Shown here: one piece after another, positions 34,784 through 43,315 of the stretch
Position numbering within the stretch: position 1 is the stretch's first letter
Layout of the letters: the number at the start of each line of letters is the position of its first letter
From: Peribacillus glennii
GTDB lineage: Bacteria > Bacillota > Bacilli > Bacillales > DSM-1321
Assembly (NCBI RefSeq): GCF_003429105.1
Contig: NZ_QVTD01000003.1
Span: 310,001 to 374,000, forward strand
Length of the DNA stretch: 64,000 bases
Direction: 5' to 3'
Translations under genes and position numbers: made by a program
Notes under the pieces: model-generated
Told to the model about the DNA's origin: nothing
What the model saw: only the letters and a program-made list of their open reading frames with translations
Databases searched by the model: none

Positions 34784-35960
34784 CTGCACCCATTCCCACA
34801 ATGAAAAGCAGAACACCACCAACAGTCAATATTAATATAGGGATTGTCCAACTATGCGTCATATCATGGATGAAGCCAAAAAGGGCAGGTCCTGCAGCTG
34901 CCAATAAGTAGCCAACCGATTGGGCCATTCCCGATAATTCTGCAGCCTGCTGCGCGTTATGGGTTCGCAGAACAAAGAACATCGTTGCCAAACTGAAAGC
35001 GGCCCCTAAAAAAATACCGATGAAAATTACAAATAATGGTGCTAACCAAGTAATCCCGCTAAGAAGCCCGATGTAACCCAAGATTAAACAACAAACAATG
35101 AATCCGACCAGTCCCCGTTGGCCGGAACTGCGTGCAGCTAATATCGGCACAATAAATGTGGCCGGCAGGCTTACAAATTGTGTCAAGGATAATAGCCATC
35201 CAGCCGTTGAGTGGCTGATTCCCTGCGAATGAAGAATGGATGGCAGCCAGGTGACCACCGTATAAAAGACTGTCGATTGCAGGCCCATAAACAGGGCGAC
35301 CTTCCAGGCAAGGGCGGAATGCCAAAGCGATGTTCCAGAACGCTTTATCGAAATACCTGGTTGATTTGACACCCTTAACTGCGGAATCCATAAAAAAATG
35401 GACATAATGGATAAGAGGATCCAGCAAACAAGTGCAGTGCGCCAGCCCAAACCTAATCCCTGAGTGATTGGGATGCTAACTCCAGAAGCTATGGCCGCCC
35501 ATAAATTCATAGAAAGAGAGTATGTTCCTGTCATAAGCCCCACTTTTTCCGGGAATGCCTGTTTAACGAGACCCGGCAAAAGCACATTGCATACAGCTAT
35601 CGCAATCCCGAGCAACGCCGTACCGAGAAATAATGCATAGAGATACGGAACGTAACGAAGAAAAATTCCCGCCGCAAGCAAGAACATAGCTCCAAATATC
35701 GTGTACTCCAATCCAAATCGCCTGGCAATTATGGGTGCAAGCGGTGAAATAGTAGCAAAGGCAAGTAACGGGATCGTTGTCAACATTCCTGCCAATGTAT
35801 TGGACAAGCCCATGTCCTGCCGAATCGTTTCGATGATAGGCCCAACACTTGTGATGGGTGCCCTTAGGTTTGCAGCTGCAAACACGATTCCCAAAATTAG
35901 TACAATAATGCCGACACGCGAGGAAACGCGTGAATCCGGTATTTTTTCCTTCGCATTCAT
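34752..35960 (-). CDS. MFS transporter, CynX/NimT family
   Basis: A 402-residue 12-helix permease. The CynX/NimT signature is seen near the N-terminus (AAANLRAPITSVGPIIETIR), followed by ARRFGLEYTIFGAM. The family includes cyanate and 2-nitroimidazole transporters, but most members are uncharacterised exporters or importers of small molecules. GGGGG lies 7 bases before ATG 35960; the frame extends further to 35990 without a site. It is divergent from the UDG-like gene at 36154. Cyanate transport would suit carbamoyl/ureide breakdown, but this is only suggestive. Confidence 0.85.
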   Translation of the reverse strand: MNAKEKIPDSRVSSRVGIIVLILGIVFAAANLRAPITSVGPIIETIRQDMGLSNTLAGMLTTIPLLAFATISPLAPIIARRFGLEYTIFGAMFLLAAGIFLRYVPYLYALFLGTALLGIAIAVCNVLLPGLVKQAFPEKVGLMTGTYSLSMNLWAAIASGVSIPITQGLGLGWRTALVCWILLSIMSIFLWIPQLRVSNQPGISIKRSGTSLWHSALAWKVALFMGLQSTVFYTVVTWLPSILHSQGISHSTAGWLLSLTQFVSLPATFIVPILAARSSGQRGLVGFIVCCLILGYIGLLSGITWLAPLFVIFIGIFLGAAFSLATMFFVLRTHNAQQAAELSGMAQSVGYLLAAAGPALFGFIHDMTHSWTIPILILTVGGVLLFIVGMGAGSDKYVTPKS

Positions 35961-36153
35961 GATAATCCCCCATTTAAATAAACGTACCATTTCTGAGAAA
36001 TGATAAAAAGTGTTATGAAAAGTATACCACTTGTTTTTATGATATGAACATGTAAAACTATAGACCGTATCTGAGCCAGTACTTTTGGAATTAAGTGATA
36101 GAGGGTAAATTCTGTGAAGCCATTGAAGGTTTCAAAAAGGAGGCATTTCTTAA

Positions 36154-36918
36154 TTGTCCTACAGGGAACCGCTTTTTAAACAGTATTACAAAGCAATCGA
36201 ACAATTGCCGCAGCAGGCGGAATTTACTAAAAAGGATTTACTGACAGCGCAGTTCTTACTGGAGAAACAAGAGGATTTGGAAATGTATTATTCACCTCAT
36301 AATGAATTTATTAACCACGAAGCAAAAATCGCCATCGTCGGGATTACTCCCGGATGGACACAGATGAAAAAGGCCTTTGAACATGCTGCCCAAAGCCTTC
36401 GTCAAGGTTTTTCCAGCTCAGACGTTCTTCGATCGGTAAAACAGGCAGCCAGCTTTTCGGGTACAATGCGCACCAATCTGATTTCTATGTTAGACAGGTG
36501 CGGTGTGCCTCAGGCAATTGGTTCGTGCGGCTCAGAATCGTTATTTTCCGACAAATGTGATTTACTTCACACTACATCTATAATTAAATATCCCGTCTTT
36601 TACCAAAACAAAAACTACACTGGCCACCGCCCAAAAATTGACCAATCCCCTCTACTGACACATTATGGTTTTGAGGTATTCCCAAAGGAAATGGAAAAAC
36701 TAAAAAGCTGTGCCCTCGTTATTCCATTGGGCAAAACTGTTGAGCAGGTTTTTACTGCCCTTATTAGAGAAGAAAAGCTGCCGCTGCACCATTATCTTTT
36801 TGGCTTTCCCCACCCTTCCGGTGCAAACGGGCATCGGAAAAAGCAATTTGATGCCAAGGTCCTATCCTTCCAAATGATCGTCCAGCAATGGGCAAAAAAT
36901 TTTAATTCGATTAATTAA
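36154..36918 (+). CDS. UDG-superfamily-like protein of unknown function
   Basis: A 254-residue soluble protein. AIVGITPGW (about 65-73) resembles uracil-DNA glycosylase motif 1 (G-x-x-P-G) and FGFPHPSGANGHR (about 216-228) resembles motif 2 (H-P-S). Between them lies an unusual SLFSDKCDLLHTTSIIKYP segment. The spacing and the remainder do not match the classical family 1, 4 or 5 enzymes, so this is a superfamily-level call: base-excision activity is possible but unproven. TTG 36154 is the start, with AAAAAGGAGG 10 bases upstream. It is on the plus strand, away from the catabolic genes, and is probably a single-gene transcript. Confidence 0.65.
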   Translation: MSYREPLFKQYYKAIEQLPQQAEFTKKDLLTAQFLLEKQEDLEMYYSPHNEFINHEAKIAIVGITPGWTQMKKAFEHAAQSLRQGFSSSDVLRSVKQAASFSGTMRTNLISMLDRCGVPQAIGSCGSESLFSDKCDLLHTTSIIKYPVFYQNKNYTGHRPKIDQSPLLTHYGFEVFPKEMEKLKSCALVIPLGKTVEQVFTALIREEKLPLHHYLFGFPHPSGANGHRKKQFDAKVLSFQMIVQQWAKNFNSIN

Positions 36919-36944
36919 GCTGCTGGAAGCTCTCAGCCACAAGA

Positions 36945-37195
36945 ATCCAGTCTTCAATGAAAGAGTTCCAATAAATTAGCCCTGCGCCTTACCACCAAAG
37001 GATGAAAGGCGACAGTTGTTTGAAAGCCGGCTACCATGCCACACTCCACGGAGGGTTTTCACTTCCGCTTCAGTCTTCCCGAAAAAAAGATTGGACCGCA
37101 ACGTTCCCCAGACATAAAATGAGCTGCGGCTGCTTCTCCAGCAGTTGTTGGCCGAGGTGCATCATGCAGATTTGTTTCCCGCTTCACAACATCTT
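36945..37195 (-). pseudogene. Remnant of a uracil-DNA glycosylase gene (C-terminal part)
   Basis: On the minus strand the frame CMMHLGQQLLEKQPQLILCL then GNVAVQSFFRED is followed, after a one-base shift, by EAEVKTLRGVWH. After another shift it gives FQTTVAFHPLVVRRRANLLE and a stop. These match the second half of family 4-type uracil-DNA glycosylases (LG..A, LRG and the HPL..RRR motif). The N-terminal half with the Fe-S cysteines and catalytic motif 1 is missing. It is a dead fragment tail-to-tail with the UDG-like gene at 36154. Confidence 0.7.
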
Positions 37196-37374
37196 ACTGA
37201 CTTTCAAAATCATTAATTTCGGTTAGAAAGTTAAAAAATACTAAATGGATTTCTCTTCGTCGCCATTAAGTATGTTTGAGGAAAATGGTAAGGATACAGG
37301 CAAATACCATGATTATTTACTAAAAGTGGGACAAACTAAGGATAATTTCAATGTAATAAAGGAGTTCATATGTG

Positions 37375-37668
37375 ATGGAAATCAGGATTGAGAATCTGAT
37401 GCAGGAATTGCCCGAATTTGATACTCATGATGAAGCAAAAGCATGGTTTGAGGAAAAATATCAGGACCGGTTCGTTTTAGGCAGTACCGATATAATGGAG
37501 GGAACCAAGGTCTATTACTACCATTTAGTGAAAGAGCCGAATGAATATAGAGACTATATGGCCAACGTATCAAACGGAAGCGACGAGGGTATAGAAAGCA
37601 TGCAGCCTTTCTATAGTTACTCCACCATTGAAATTGCTGAAAACGGTGGTATTAGCATCAGTTTATAA
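37375..37668 (+). CDS. Small acidic protein, function unknown
   Basis: A 97-residue acidic soluble protein rich in Glu, Asp and Tyr, starting MEIRIENLMQELPEFDTHDE. ATG 37375 is taken; a GTG one codon earlier has the better spacing (7) from the AAAGGAG site and could be the true start. No membrane segment or known motif. A short hairpin (37684-37703) follows. The clean ribosome site and protein-like composition argue that it is real. I do not recognise the family. Confidence 0.65.
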   Translation: MEIRIENLMQELPEFDTHDEAKAWFEEKYQDRFVLGSTDIMEGTKVYYYHLVKEPNEYRDYMANVSNGSDEGIESMQPFYSYSTIEIAENGGISISL

Positions 37669-38117
37669 GGCTGCAAAATAATTGAGGAGCTAATCTGCTC
37701 CTCCTCGTTCATTAATAATAACCCTGTTTACGGCATGATTACTGTAATCAATACTGCAAACGCTCGCGGAAAGGTTTTGCCCCTTTTATTTTTGGAAGGA
37801 CACTTGATCTTTAGAAAGGAGGTTTGCCGTCAGATTTATTAGTATGGTCGTCTCTTTCTTGGTTTTGTCGCCGGATTTTTAATTTGGTCGGCAACCGGGG
37901 TTTCGTCGTCATATTTATTAGTTAGAATCTATATAAACCTATTAAAATGATCCCCTGTTTGAACATCTTGCATCTGTTTTCCCCTTCTATCTCATTTAAA
38001 GTTTTATGTCTCATGCTAAAAAATTTGCTGAACCTCTCTTTTTTGTTTCTGTCTTTTTAGATTCGATGCAGATTAAGACGTATCATCTAACCCGTGTTAT
38101 TGTTACACCTTTGATAT
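37669..38117. other. Intergenic region with degenerate repeats
   Basis: About 450 bp without a convincing gene. It starts with a weak hairpin, GAGGAGC-TAATCT-GCTCCTC, after the 37375 gene. Near 37822-37923 it carries three degenerate copies of a GT-rich unit (listed separately). The remainder is AT-rich and unremarkable. Confidence 0.4.
37822..37923. repeat. Three degenerate copies of a 36-39 bp unit
   Basis: Units starting near 37822, 37861 and 37897 share the pattern GTTT-x-GTCG-x-C-x-GATTTATTAGT-TTGGTCG with many changes. The first and third both contain ATTTATTAGT. The period of 36-39 bp and GC-poor content suggest an old tandem duplication; no open frame continues through it. Confidence 0.4.
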
Positions 38118-38151
38118 AAAAAAACCCGGTATCTTATTGGATACCAGGTTT
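38118..38151 (-). terminator. Terminator of the coat-protein pair
   Basis: A 12-base arm (38122-38133) pairs with 38140-38151 with a single mismatch and a 6-base loop, and on the minus strand a run of Ts follows. It lies 5 bases after the stop at 38156. Confidence 0.85.
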
Positions 38152-38155
38152 ACCA

Positions 38156-38500
38156 TCAATACGGGAACTGTGAAGAATAGTTGCTGAATTGCTTATAGGC
38201 TTGATCAATTTTTTGCTGCTCTTCCGCTTCGAGCTTGTACCATCCATTTTGGAACATGATATTATACATTTCACGGCAGCTATCATGGGTTTCCATCAGA
38301 ATTTGAAGCATATCGGAATACAGTTCTTTATGGCTCGCTTCCCGCACAGCGACATTAAGGCTGTCTGTCAAATATTTGCAAGTACTAAGGCCATCATTGA
38401 TGAAGTCCCGGTCATTCATGTCTGGACTCTTTACTTTCGGCAATTGTCCTGTTTGGGGATTTGCAATTTGGCTGTTCTTTTTTGTTTGCTCGTTTTCCAT
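38156..38500 (-). CDS. Spore coat protein, CotF-like
   Basis: A 114-residue protein of the CotF (coat F) family. After a hydrophilic Gln/Pro-rich N-terminus it has the four-helix-type segment DRDFINDGLSTCKYLTDSLN with LNVAVREASHKELY and ends in the aromatic tail FSNYSSQFPY typical of coat F proteins. It is assembled into the spore coat. It follows a second small coat-like gene by 15 bases, forming a two-gene unit with one terminator, expected to be expressed late in the mother cell. This is one of the clearest signs that the host makes endospores. Confidence 0.85.
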   Translation of the reverse strand: MENEQTKKNSQIANPQTGQLPKVKSPDMNDRDFINDGLSTCKYLTDSLNVAVREASHKELYSDMLQILMETHDSCREMYNIMFQNGWYKLEAEEQQKIDQAYKQFSNYSSQFPY

Positions 38501-38515
38501 GATTCAACCTCCAGG

Positions 38516-38797
38516 CTATTTGGATGAATTCTTGGCCTGTTTCGGGCTAGGAATATTAGCCATTACATCATCATTATTTACTTGCAGGTGTGTTAATAAC
38601 CTCTCAAAATGCTTTTGATGCATTTTTCCCGCACGATCCAGTGCTTCTTTAATGTTCGAATCGCTTACAAGTCCAGCTAAAAAATGAAATTTCTTAAACG
38701 CAAGAAGTTCCCATGATAATGCATCTTTTAAATACAGTATGTCCTTGGACGTGATGGCCCGGGGCGGGTTGGGGATAGGTGGTTGTTGTGTGTCCAA
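38516..38797 (-). CDS. Small CotF-associated protein
   Basis: A 93-residue protein with a proline-rich N-terminus followed by two predicted helices: LYLKDALSWELLAFKKFHFL and IKEALDRAGKMHQKHFERLL. The pattern resembles the ferritin-like/CotF half that is often encoded next to CotF. TTG 38797 is the start with AAAGGAG upstream. It is co-transcribed with the CotF-like gene and probably functions with it in the spore coat. Confidence 0.7.
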   Translation of the reverse strand: MDTQQPPIPNPPRAITSKDILYLKDALSWELLAFKKFHFLAGLVSDSNIKEALDRAGKMHQKHFERLLTHLQVNNDDVMANIPSPKQAKNSSK

Positions 38798-38881
38798 ACA
38801 GACGGCTCCTTTCTAATGTTAATACGTATAGAATGAACAGATCAGTGGTCCGTTATGCAAACGCAGGCGTTCCCAGTAACA

Positions 38882-39553
38882 TTATTTTCTACGCCAAGCC
38901 ACATCCTGAAACAGTGAAAATCGAATTTTATACGTGTTTACGAAGTCGATGATCTTCGTGGATGAAAATTGGCAAATCACTGCGTATATGACGATTTTAA
39001 AATCAATGATGATCGCCGTCAGGATAAAAATGGAGATATTCATCCAGAACATTGCTTTTCCAGGAGACATTTTTTTGTACATGGCAAGCACGAGTGCAAA
39101 CACAACCATTCCCCCGCTGGATGAACCATATCGAATTAGTATTCCAACTCCTGCGCCGTAAAATAAAGACCCGCATATAAGATCCATTATTATATTCCAT
39201 TCCGGGATGTACCAAAAAGCTGTAACCCAGTTTACTGTAAAAGAAGTGACAGAAACAGAAAAAATCGTTCGCAATGTCCATTGATAGCCGAAATATTTTA
39301 GTGCTAATGTCAAAGACATTAAATTTGCAAACCATAAACAAACCCCGATCGTCATATGAAGGAAGTGATTCATAAGGATCGCAATTCCAGCAGCTCCCCC
39401 GGAAGGAATGGAGTTAGGAAATAAAAATAACGCCATTCCAATTCCTTGAATGACAGCACCTACAGTTAAGTATCCATAAGAAATGATTTCCCAATAAAAC
39501 ATTTCGCTTAATGACCGATTATTTCTTTTCCCCTTTTTTGACAATGTCTTCAT
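38882..39553 (-). CDS. YitT-family membrane protein (no DUF2179 tail)
   Basis: A 223-residue membrane protein with five or six helices. The YitT-family motif IPSGGAAGIAILMNHFLHM (about 51-69) and GVGILIRYGSSSGGMVV are clear. The usual C-terminal soluble DUF2179 domain (about 80 residues) is absent, so this belongs to the short branch. The function is unknown; YitT proteins are conserved in spore-formers. It starts at ATG 39553 with GGAGG and is alone between divergent units. Confidence 0.85.
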   Translation of the reverse strand: MKTLSKKGKRNNRSLSEMFYWEIISYGYLTVGAVIQGIGMALFLFPNSIPSGGAAGIAILMNHFLHMTIGVCLWFANLMSLTLALKYFGYQWTLRTIFSVSVTSFTVNWVTAFWYIPEWNIIMDLICGSLFYGAGVGILIRYGSSSGGMVVFALVLAMYKKMSPGKAMFWMNISIFILTAIIIDFKIVIYAVICQFSSTKIIDFVNTYKIRFSLFQDVAWRRK

Positions 39554-39730
39554 TGCCTCCGTTCACCATTCAGCCGCCATTTTCACTCCTTGTCCATATT
39601 ATGAAAAACTGCGGCCAAATATGTTGAATTTCCAAATCACCCTAAAATCAAAGGCACCATACTTTTCCATCGTTAAAATTCAGTAAAAATAACAGGCTAA
39701 TACTATTACTTTTTAATGAGGTGTACGGTG

Positions 39731-41146
39731 ATGGGACGAATGAGACAATATGTAATAACCGGTTCTATTCTTTTAATGGTTGCAGGTGGAGCCGCGCTGA
39801 TGATCAGAGAAGACAATCTAAATAAAGATGAAAATCCAGGGACAAACCGTTTTAGTGAATCCAATCCAAGGCTGCTAAATGATGGAACCAATAGTGAATT
39901 ATTGAAAATCAACAGCCTGGAGGACGGTAATAACCTGAAATCACACCTTCGTACGCATCCGGAAATCACCCTTATAAAACATAATGCGGCCGATGAAAGC
40001 CATTATCATGAACATCAGGTAGCCGTAAAATTCAAACGATATCCGAGTAACCGGGAATTGTATGAAATCAATAGAAGGATTCAAGGCAAAATAATCAAAA
40101 CTTATAATTCCACAATTGTTTTCCGGTCTGAAAGATTTAATACAAACGACTTGCTGCAACATTTTAACCATCAGGAGAATGTTGATTTTGCAGAGCCCAA
40201 TTACATCTACCTTCAAAATGAAGAAAACCTTCCTAATGATTCGCTGTACCGCCGCAGGTATCAGTGGAACCTGCCTGCCATTCAAGCAGAAGAGGGCTGG
40301 GATATATCACGGGGAAGCAAAAATGTTGTTATCGCAGTGGTAGATACTGGCGTGGATTTGGACCACCCGGATTTACGGCGGAGAATCATTTCAGGCTACA
40401 ATGTAGTGGCAGAGAATCATAATCCCGATGATGACAATGGACATGGCACTCATGTAGCCGGCATCATTGCTTCTGAAACAAACAACATGCGCGGGGTTGC
40501 TGGTCTGACCTGGCACAATAAAATCATGCCCATTAAAGCCATGGCTGCAAAAGGCTATGGAAGTGCTTTTGATATTGCACAAGGGGTTATTTGGGCAACC
40601 GACCACGGTGCCGATATCATTAATTTAAGCTTGGGAAATTATCAACCCTCTGCTGTCATGCATGAAGCCATAGAGTATGCCTATAAAAAAAATGTTGTGA
40701 TTACAGTGGCCGCCGGGAACGATAATACGGACCAGCCAAGTTTTCCTGCCGCTTACCCGGAAGTGCTTTCTGTGGCAGCTGTGGACAATCAAGGAAATAA
40801 AGCACCCTTTTCCAACTACGGAGAACACATTGATGTAGCTGCACCTGGAGTGGAAATTCCTAGCACCTATTTTCACAAGCAGTATGCCGCCCTTTCAGGC
40901 ACATCTATGGCCTCTCCGCACGTAGCCGCACAAGCGGGACTGATAAAGGCTGAAAACCCGGATTTGAAAAATACGGACATCATGAATATCATTACAAATA
41001 CTACTTATGACCTGGGATCTGCGGGCAGTGACCCATTTTTTGGAAGCGGGTTAATCGATATACGGCAGTCTCTTCGCAATGTGAGACAACCCGAAGAGGA
41101 ACAACGCGGCAGTTTTGCTGACAAACTAAAAAGACTTCTTCAATGA
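39731..41146 (+). CDS. Secreted subtilisin-like serine protease (S8)
   Basis: A 471-residue prepro-protease. The N-terminus is a signal peptide (hydrophobic core VITGSILLMVAGGAAL), followed by a propeptide of about 150 residues ending near NDSLYRRRYQWNL. The catalytic domain shows Asp (AVVDTGVDLDHPDL), His (NGHGTHVAGI) and Ser (GTSMASPHVAA). It is exported and degrades proteins outside the cell. I choose ATG 39731, which has GAGGTG 7 bases upstream, over an ATG five codons earlier that overlaps that site. A strong terminator follows. It is unrelated to the catabolic clusters. Confidence 0.93.
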   Translation: MGRMRQYVITGSILLMVAGGAALMIREDNLNKDENPGTNRFSESNPRLLNDGTNSELLKINSLEDGNNLKSHLRTHPEITLIKHNAADESHYHEHQVAVKFKRYPSNRELYEINRRIQGKIIKTYNSTIVFRSERFNTNDLLQHFNHQENVDFAEPNYIYLQNEENLPNDSLYRRRYQWNLPAIQAEEGWDISRGSKNVVIAVVDTGVDLDHPDLRRRIISGYNVVAENHNPDDDNGHGTHVAGIIASETNNMRGVAGLTWHNKIMPIKAMAAKGYGSAFDIAQGVIWATDHGADIINLSLGNYQPSAVMHEAIEYAYKKNVVITVAAGNDNTDQPSFPAAYPEVLSVAAVDNQGNKAPFSNYGEHIDVAAPGVEIPSTYFHKQYAALSGTSMASPHVAAQAGLIKAENPDLKNTDIMNIITNTTYDLGSAGSDPFFGSGLIDIRQSLRNVRQPEEEQRGSFADKLKRLLQ

Positions 41147-41180
41147 TGGATATCAAAAATCAGAGTGACCTCCTTTGGGG

Positions 41181-41219
41181 AATAATAAGCCGGCATGAAA
41201 TCCGGCTTATTATTTTTGG
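41181..41219 (+). terminator. Terminator of the protease gene
   Basis: A perfect 13-bp stem (41181-41193 with 41202-41214), 8-base loop, then TTTTT. It is 35 bases after the stop at 41146. Confidence 0.9.
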
Positions 41220-41493
41220 CTTTTAATAATGGATTGAACTCCAGCATTTACGTTGCTAAGGGAAAGGATGGGCTTTTTCCCAGCTCGGGTCAACAAAGTC
41301 ATTTACGGGTACCCCTGACTATAATCACGTAGTCCGATCAATTGTAATTAATTATTCAATTTTAGATGTGAATGTCGGTATCATTCACAATGGTGTAAAG
41401 ACGCTGCCATCGATTAAGACATATTCTGTTCCGCCTGAGGCACATGTTAAGAGAAATGATAGGCAACCATGCCTCTCGATTAAGATATTACAG
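41220..41493. other. Intergenic DNA downstream of the protease
   Basis: No gene I can support. A 64-codon plus-strand frame here lacks a ribosome site and overlaps the terminator of the small minus-strand gene, so I leave it out. Confidence 0.4.
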
Positions 41494-41525
41494 AAAAAAA
41501 TAAAGCGCCATTATGGCACCTTATT
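41494..41525 (-). terminator. Terminator of the small gene at 41521
   Basis: On the minus strand 12 bases (41525-41514) pair with 41510-41499, with two G-U pairs and a 3-base loop, followed by seven Ts. The stem overlaps the stop codon. Confidence 0.75.
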
Positions 41526-41691
41526 GATGATTTTTATTTTGAGTGTATTGTTGCTCGCTTGAGTTCATTCCAAACGTTTCTTTTACCGCATCCGCAATCT
41601 TGCTTGTGGCACGATTAAGGCCTTGCACCAAGTCGCTTTTATGATCATTTGCGGCATTACTGTTGCTTTCATTAGAATGCTGGTTTTCCAT
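41521..41691 (-). CDS. Small hydrophilic protein, 56 residues
   Basis: A short gene with an excellent AGGAGGTGAAATCT site before ATG 41691 and a terminator overlapping its stop. The product is rich in Asn, Gln, Ser and Lys (MENQHSNESNSNAANDHKSD at the start) with one amphipathic segment near 22-42 (VQGLNRATSKIADAVKETFG). The composition is similar to small acid-soluble or other minor spore proteins, but no known family motif is recognised. The ribosome site plus terminator make it a convincing gene despite its size. Confidence 0.75.
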   Translation of the reverse strand: MENQHSNESNSNAANDHKSDLVQGLNRATSKIADAVKETFGMNSSEQQYTQNKNHQ

Positions 41692-41863
41692 AGATTTCAC
41701 CTCCTGGTAATAGGATGCGACATATAAAGTTGATTATCCAGAGATGACAAAACAATGTTAACATTCCGCAAACCATTAAGTTTACATAATATTTTTATAG
41801 AATACTGATATTGTCACCATTCTATAAGCTTCGTCACCCTAATTAATGTTGGGAAAAGATCAA

Positions 41864-42706
41864 TTATTTGTTCAATCTCTTTAATATCATCCTCTCCCAT
41901 TTCTTCCATGAAAGTGTATTCCTTAATAAGATCCCAAGCTTCACCCCTTTTCCAACAGGATAGCGTAAATCCATTTCCTTTTGCATGGATATATCCGCAA
42001 TCTTGATGGCAACCTCTTTGGGGTCCCCGTATGCTTTCTCACTCTTTTGTATGTGACTTTCGATTTTTTTCATAAGCTCATGATAAGGTGACTCTTCGAG
42101 TAATGATCTTGCGGTAATTTGTTTGCCAGTGGTCCAAATGTTTGTCCGGTACGAACCTGGCTCAACAAGTGCTACATCAATGCCATAGGGCTTCAATTCA
42201 AGCCTAAGACATTCACTCCATCCTTCTACTGCAAATTTTGAAGCAACATACGGTGACATGCCAGGGAATCCTATTTTGCCGCTAATGCTGCTTACATTAA
42301 TAATTTTTCCTTTACCCTGTGACCGCATGATTGGAATAACCGACTGTGTGACCGCAAATAATCCAAATACATTCGTTTCAAACTGTTTCCTGTATTCCGC
42401 GACAGGAATTTCTTCTGCAAAGCCTGCCCCTGCGTATCCGGCGTTATTAACTAAAATATCAACTCTCCCGATCGATTTCACAAATTTGCTAAACCTTTGA
42501 ATAGAAGTTTCTGATGTCACATCCAATTCCTGGATTTCAATATTACCGCTTACACCTATTTCCTGAGATTTAACAATCAAACTGGCACCTTTATTAACAT
42601 TTCTCATCGTAGCAATTACACGAAAGCCTCTTTTCGCAAATTCCAAGGACGTCAACAAACCAAAACCACTTGACGACCCTGTCACAATCGCAACTCGATT
42701 CACCAA
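41864..42706 (-). CDS. Short-chain dehydrogenase/reductase
   Basis: A 280-residue classical SDR. The cofactor motif TGSSSGFG (about 9-16), NNAGYAG (about 87-93), catalytic Ser in INVSSISGKIG and the YxxxK motif (YVASKF, about 153-158) are all present. Such enzymes reduce or oxidise a carbonyl/alcohol with NAD(P)H. The length and the C-terminal PYHELMKKIESHIQKSE region resemble the uncharacterised oxidoreductases of Bacillus. TTG 42706 or GTG one codon later, after GGGAGGG, is the start. The upstream side begins with a 39-bp repeat array. Confidence 0.9.
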   Translation of the reverse strand: MVNRVAIVTGSSSGFGLLTSLEFAKRGFRVIATMRNVNKGASLIVKSQEIGVSGNIEIQELDVTSETSIQRFSKFVKSIGRVDILVNNAGYAGAGFAEEIPVAEYRKQFETNVFGLFAVTQSVIPIMRSQGKGKIINVSSISGKIGFPGMSPYVASKFAVEGWSECLRLELKPYGIDVALVEPGSYRTNIWTTGKQITARSLLEESPYHELMKKIESHIQKSEKAYGDPKEVAIKIADISMQKEMDLRYPVGKGVKLGILLRNTLSWKKWERMILKRLNK

Positions 42707-42723
42707 AAAAACCCTCCCTTTTT

Positions 42724-42897
42724 GGGGGTCAGACCCCCATTACGTTAACATGTTAAAGCGACGGGGGTAAGTCTCCCAACACGTTAATGCAGTACAACGA
42801 CGGGGGACTGACCCCCAAGGCGGTAATGCAGTACAACGATGGGGGACTGACCCCACAAGGCGGTAATGCAGTAAAGCAGCGGAGGAAAGACCCCTCT
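42724..42897. repeat. Tandem array of a 39-bp palindromic element (5 imperfect copies)
   Basis: Palindromic cores start at 42724, 42763, 42802, 42841 and 42881 (GGGGGTCAGACCCCC and variants such as GGGGGACTGACCCCC), a period of 39-40 bp. They are joined by spacers containing GTTAATGCAGTACAACGA-like sequence. The last copy is the most changed. The same element with the same 39-bp period occurs at 60775-60828. There is no coding frame and no CRISPR-like unique spacer. It is a dispersed REP/BIME-like repeat. Confidence 0.85.
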
Positions 42898-43075
42898 TGT
42901 TTATGTGATAAATTTATATGGAACAATGATAAAGTGATAAGTAAGAAAATTGTACCATTTTATTGAAAATTTTTATGTAAAAAGCTAACTTTAATTGAAA
43001 GATACTAAAGGGTATTTTTTACTGAGTAACACACATAATAAAAAAACAATCCTATTTGCATGAGGAATCGATGAA
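42898..43075. other. AT-rich spacer
   Basis: AT-rich DNA between the repeat array and a small plus-strand ORF. It probably carries the promoter of one or both flanking genes; nothing specific is recognised. Confidence 0.3.
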
Positions 43076-43228
43076 ATGATTAACAATGATGAGGCTCTTA
43101 TATTTTTAGAGGAAATCGGGCGTTTGATTAATGATTACTACAGGTGTGAAGACCATGAAATCAAAAATCAAATATTTAAGGATATACAGCTCTTGGCCAG
43201 TGCGATTTCTCCTGAAACCACTGATTGA
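43076..43228 (+). CDS. Small 50-residue protein
   Basis: A 50-codon frame from ATG 43076 with TGAGGA about 11 bases upstream. The product is acidic and helix-forming (begins MINNDEALIFLEEIGRLIND and ends SPETTD). A bidirectional terminator starts 40 bases later. The spacing of the ribosome site is long and I do not recognise the family, so this is probable rather than certain. Confidence 0.5.
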   Translation: MINNDEALIFLEEIGRLINDYYRCEDHEIKNQIFKDIQLLASAISPETTD

Positions 43229-43267
43229 TTTATACTCTACGGCAGTCAGATTTTAAGCAAATAAAGT

Positions 43268-43312
43268 AAAAAAAAGAGACTTTTCTAGTTTTTCAAAAAG
43301 TCTCTTTCCATC
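43268..43312. terminator. Bidirectional terminator between small ORF and TerC gene
   Basis: A perfect 12-bp stem (43273-43284 with 43296-43307) has A/T runs on both sides and lies between convergent genes ending at 43228 and 43316. Confidence 0.85.
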
Positions 43313-43315
43313 GCT

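Noticed and set aside
37002..37226. Plus-strand 74-codon protein
   Set aside because: It lies opposite the uracil-DNA glycosylase remnant, whose minus-strand translation has recognisable motifs; the plus-strand reading is a shadow.
41368..41562. Plus-strand 64-codon protein
   Set aside because: No ribosome site, and it overlaps the terminator and the 3' end of the well-supported small minus-strand gene.
42724..42897. CRISPR array
   Set aside because: The regular 39-bp period first suggested one, but repeat and spacer portions are both conserved, the cores are palindromic and variable, and no cas gene is present.
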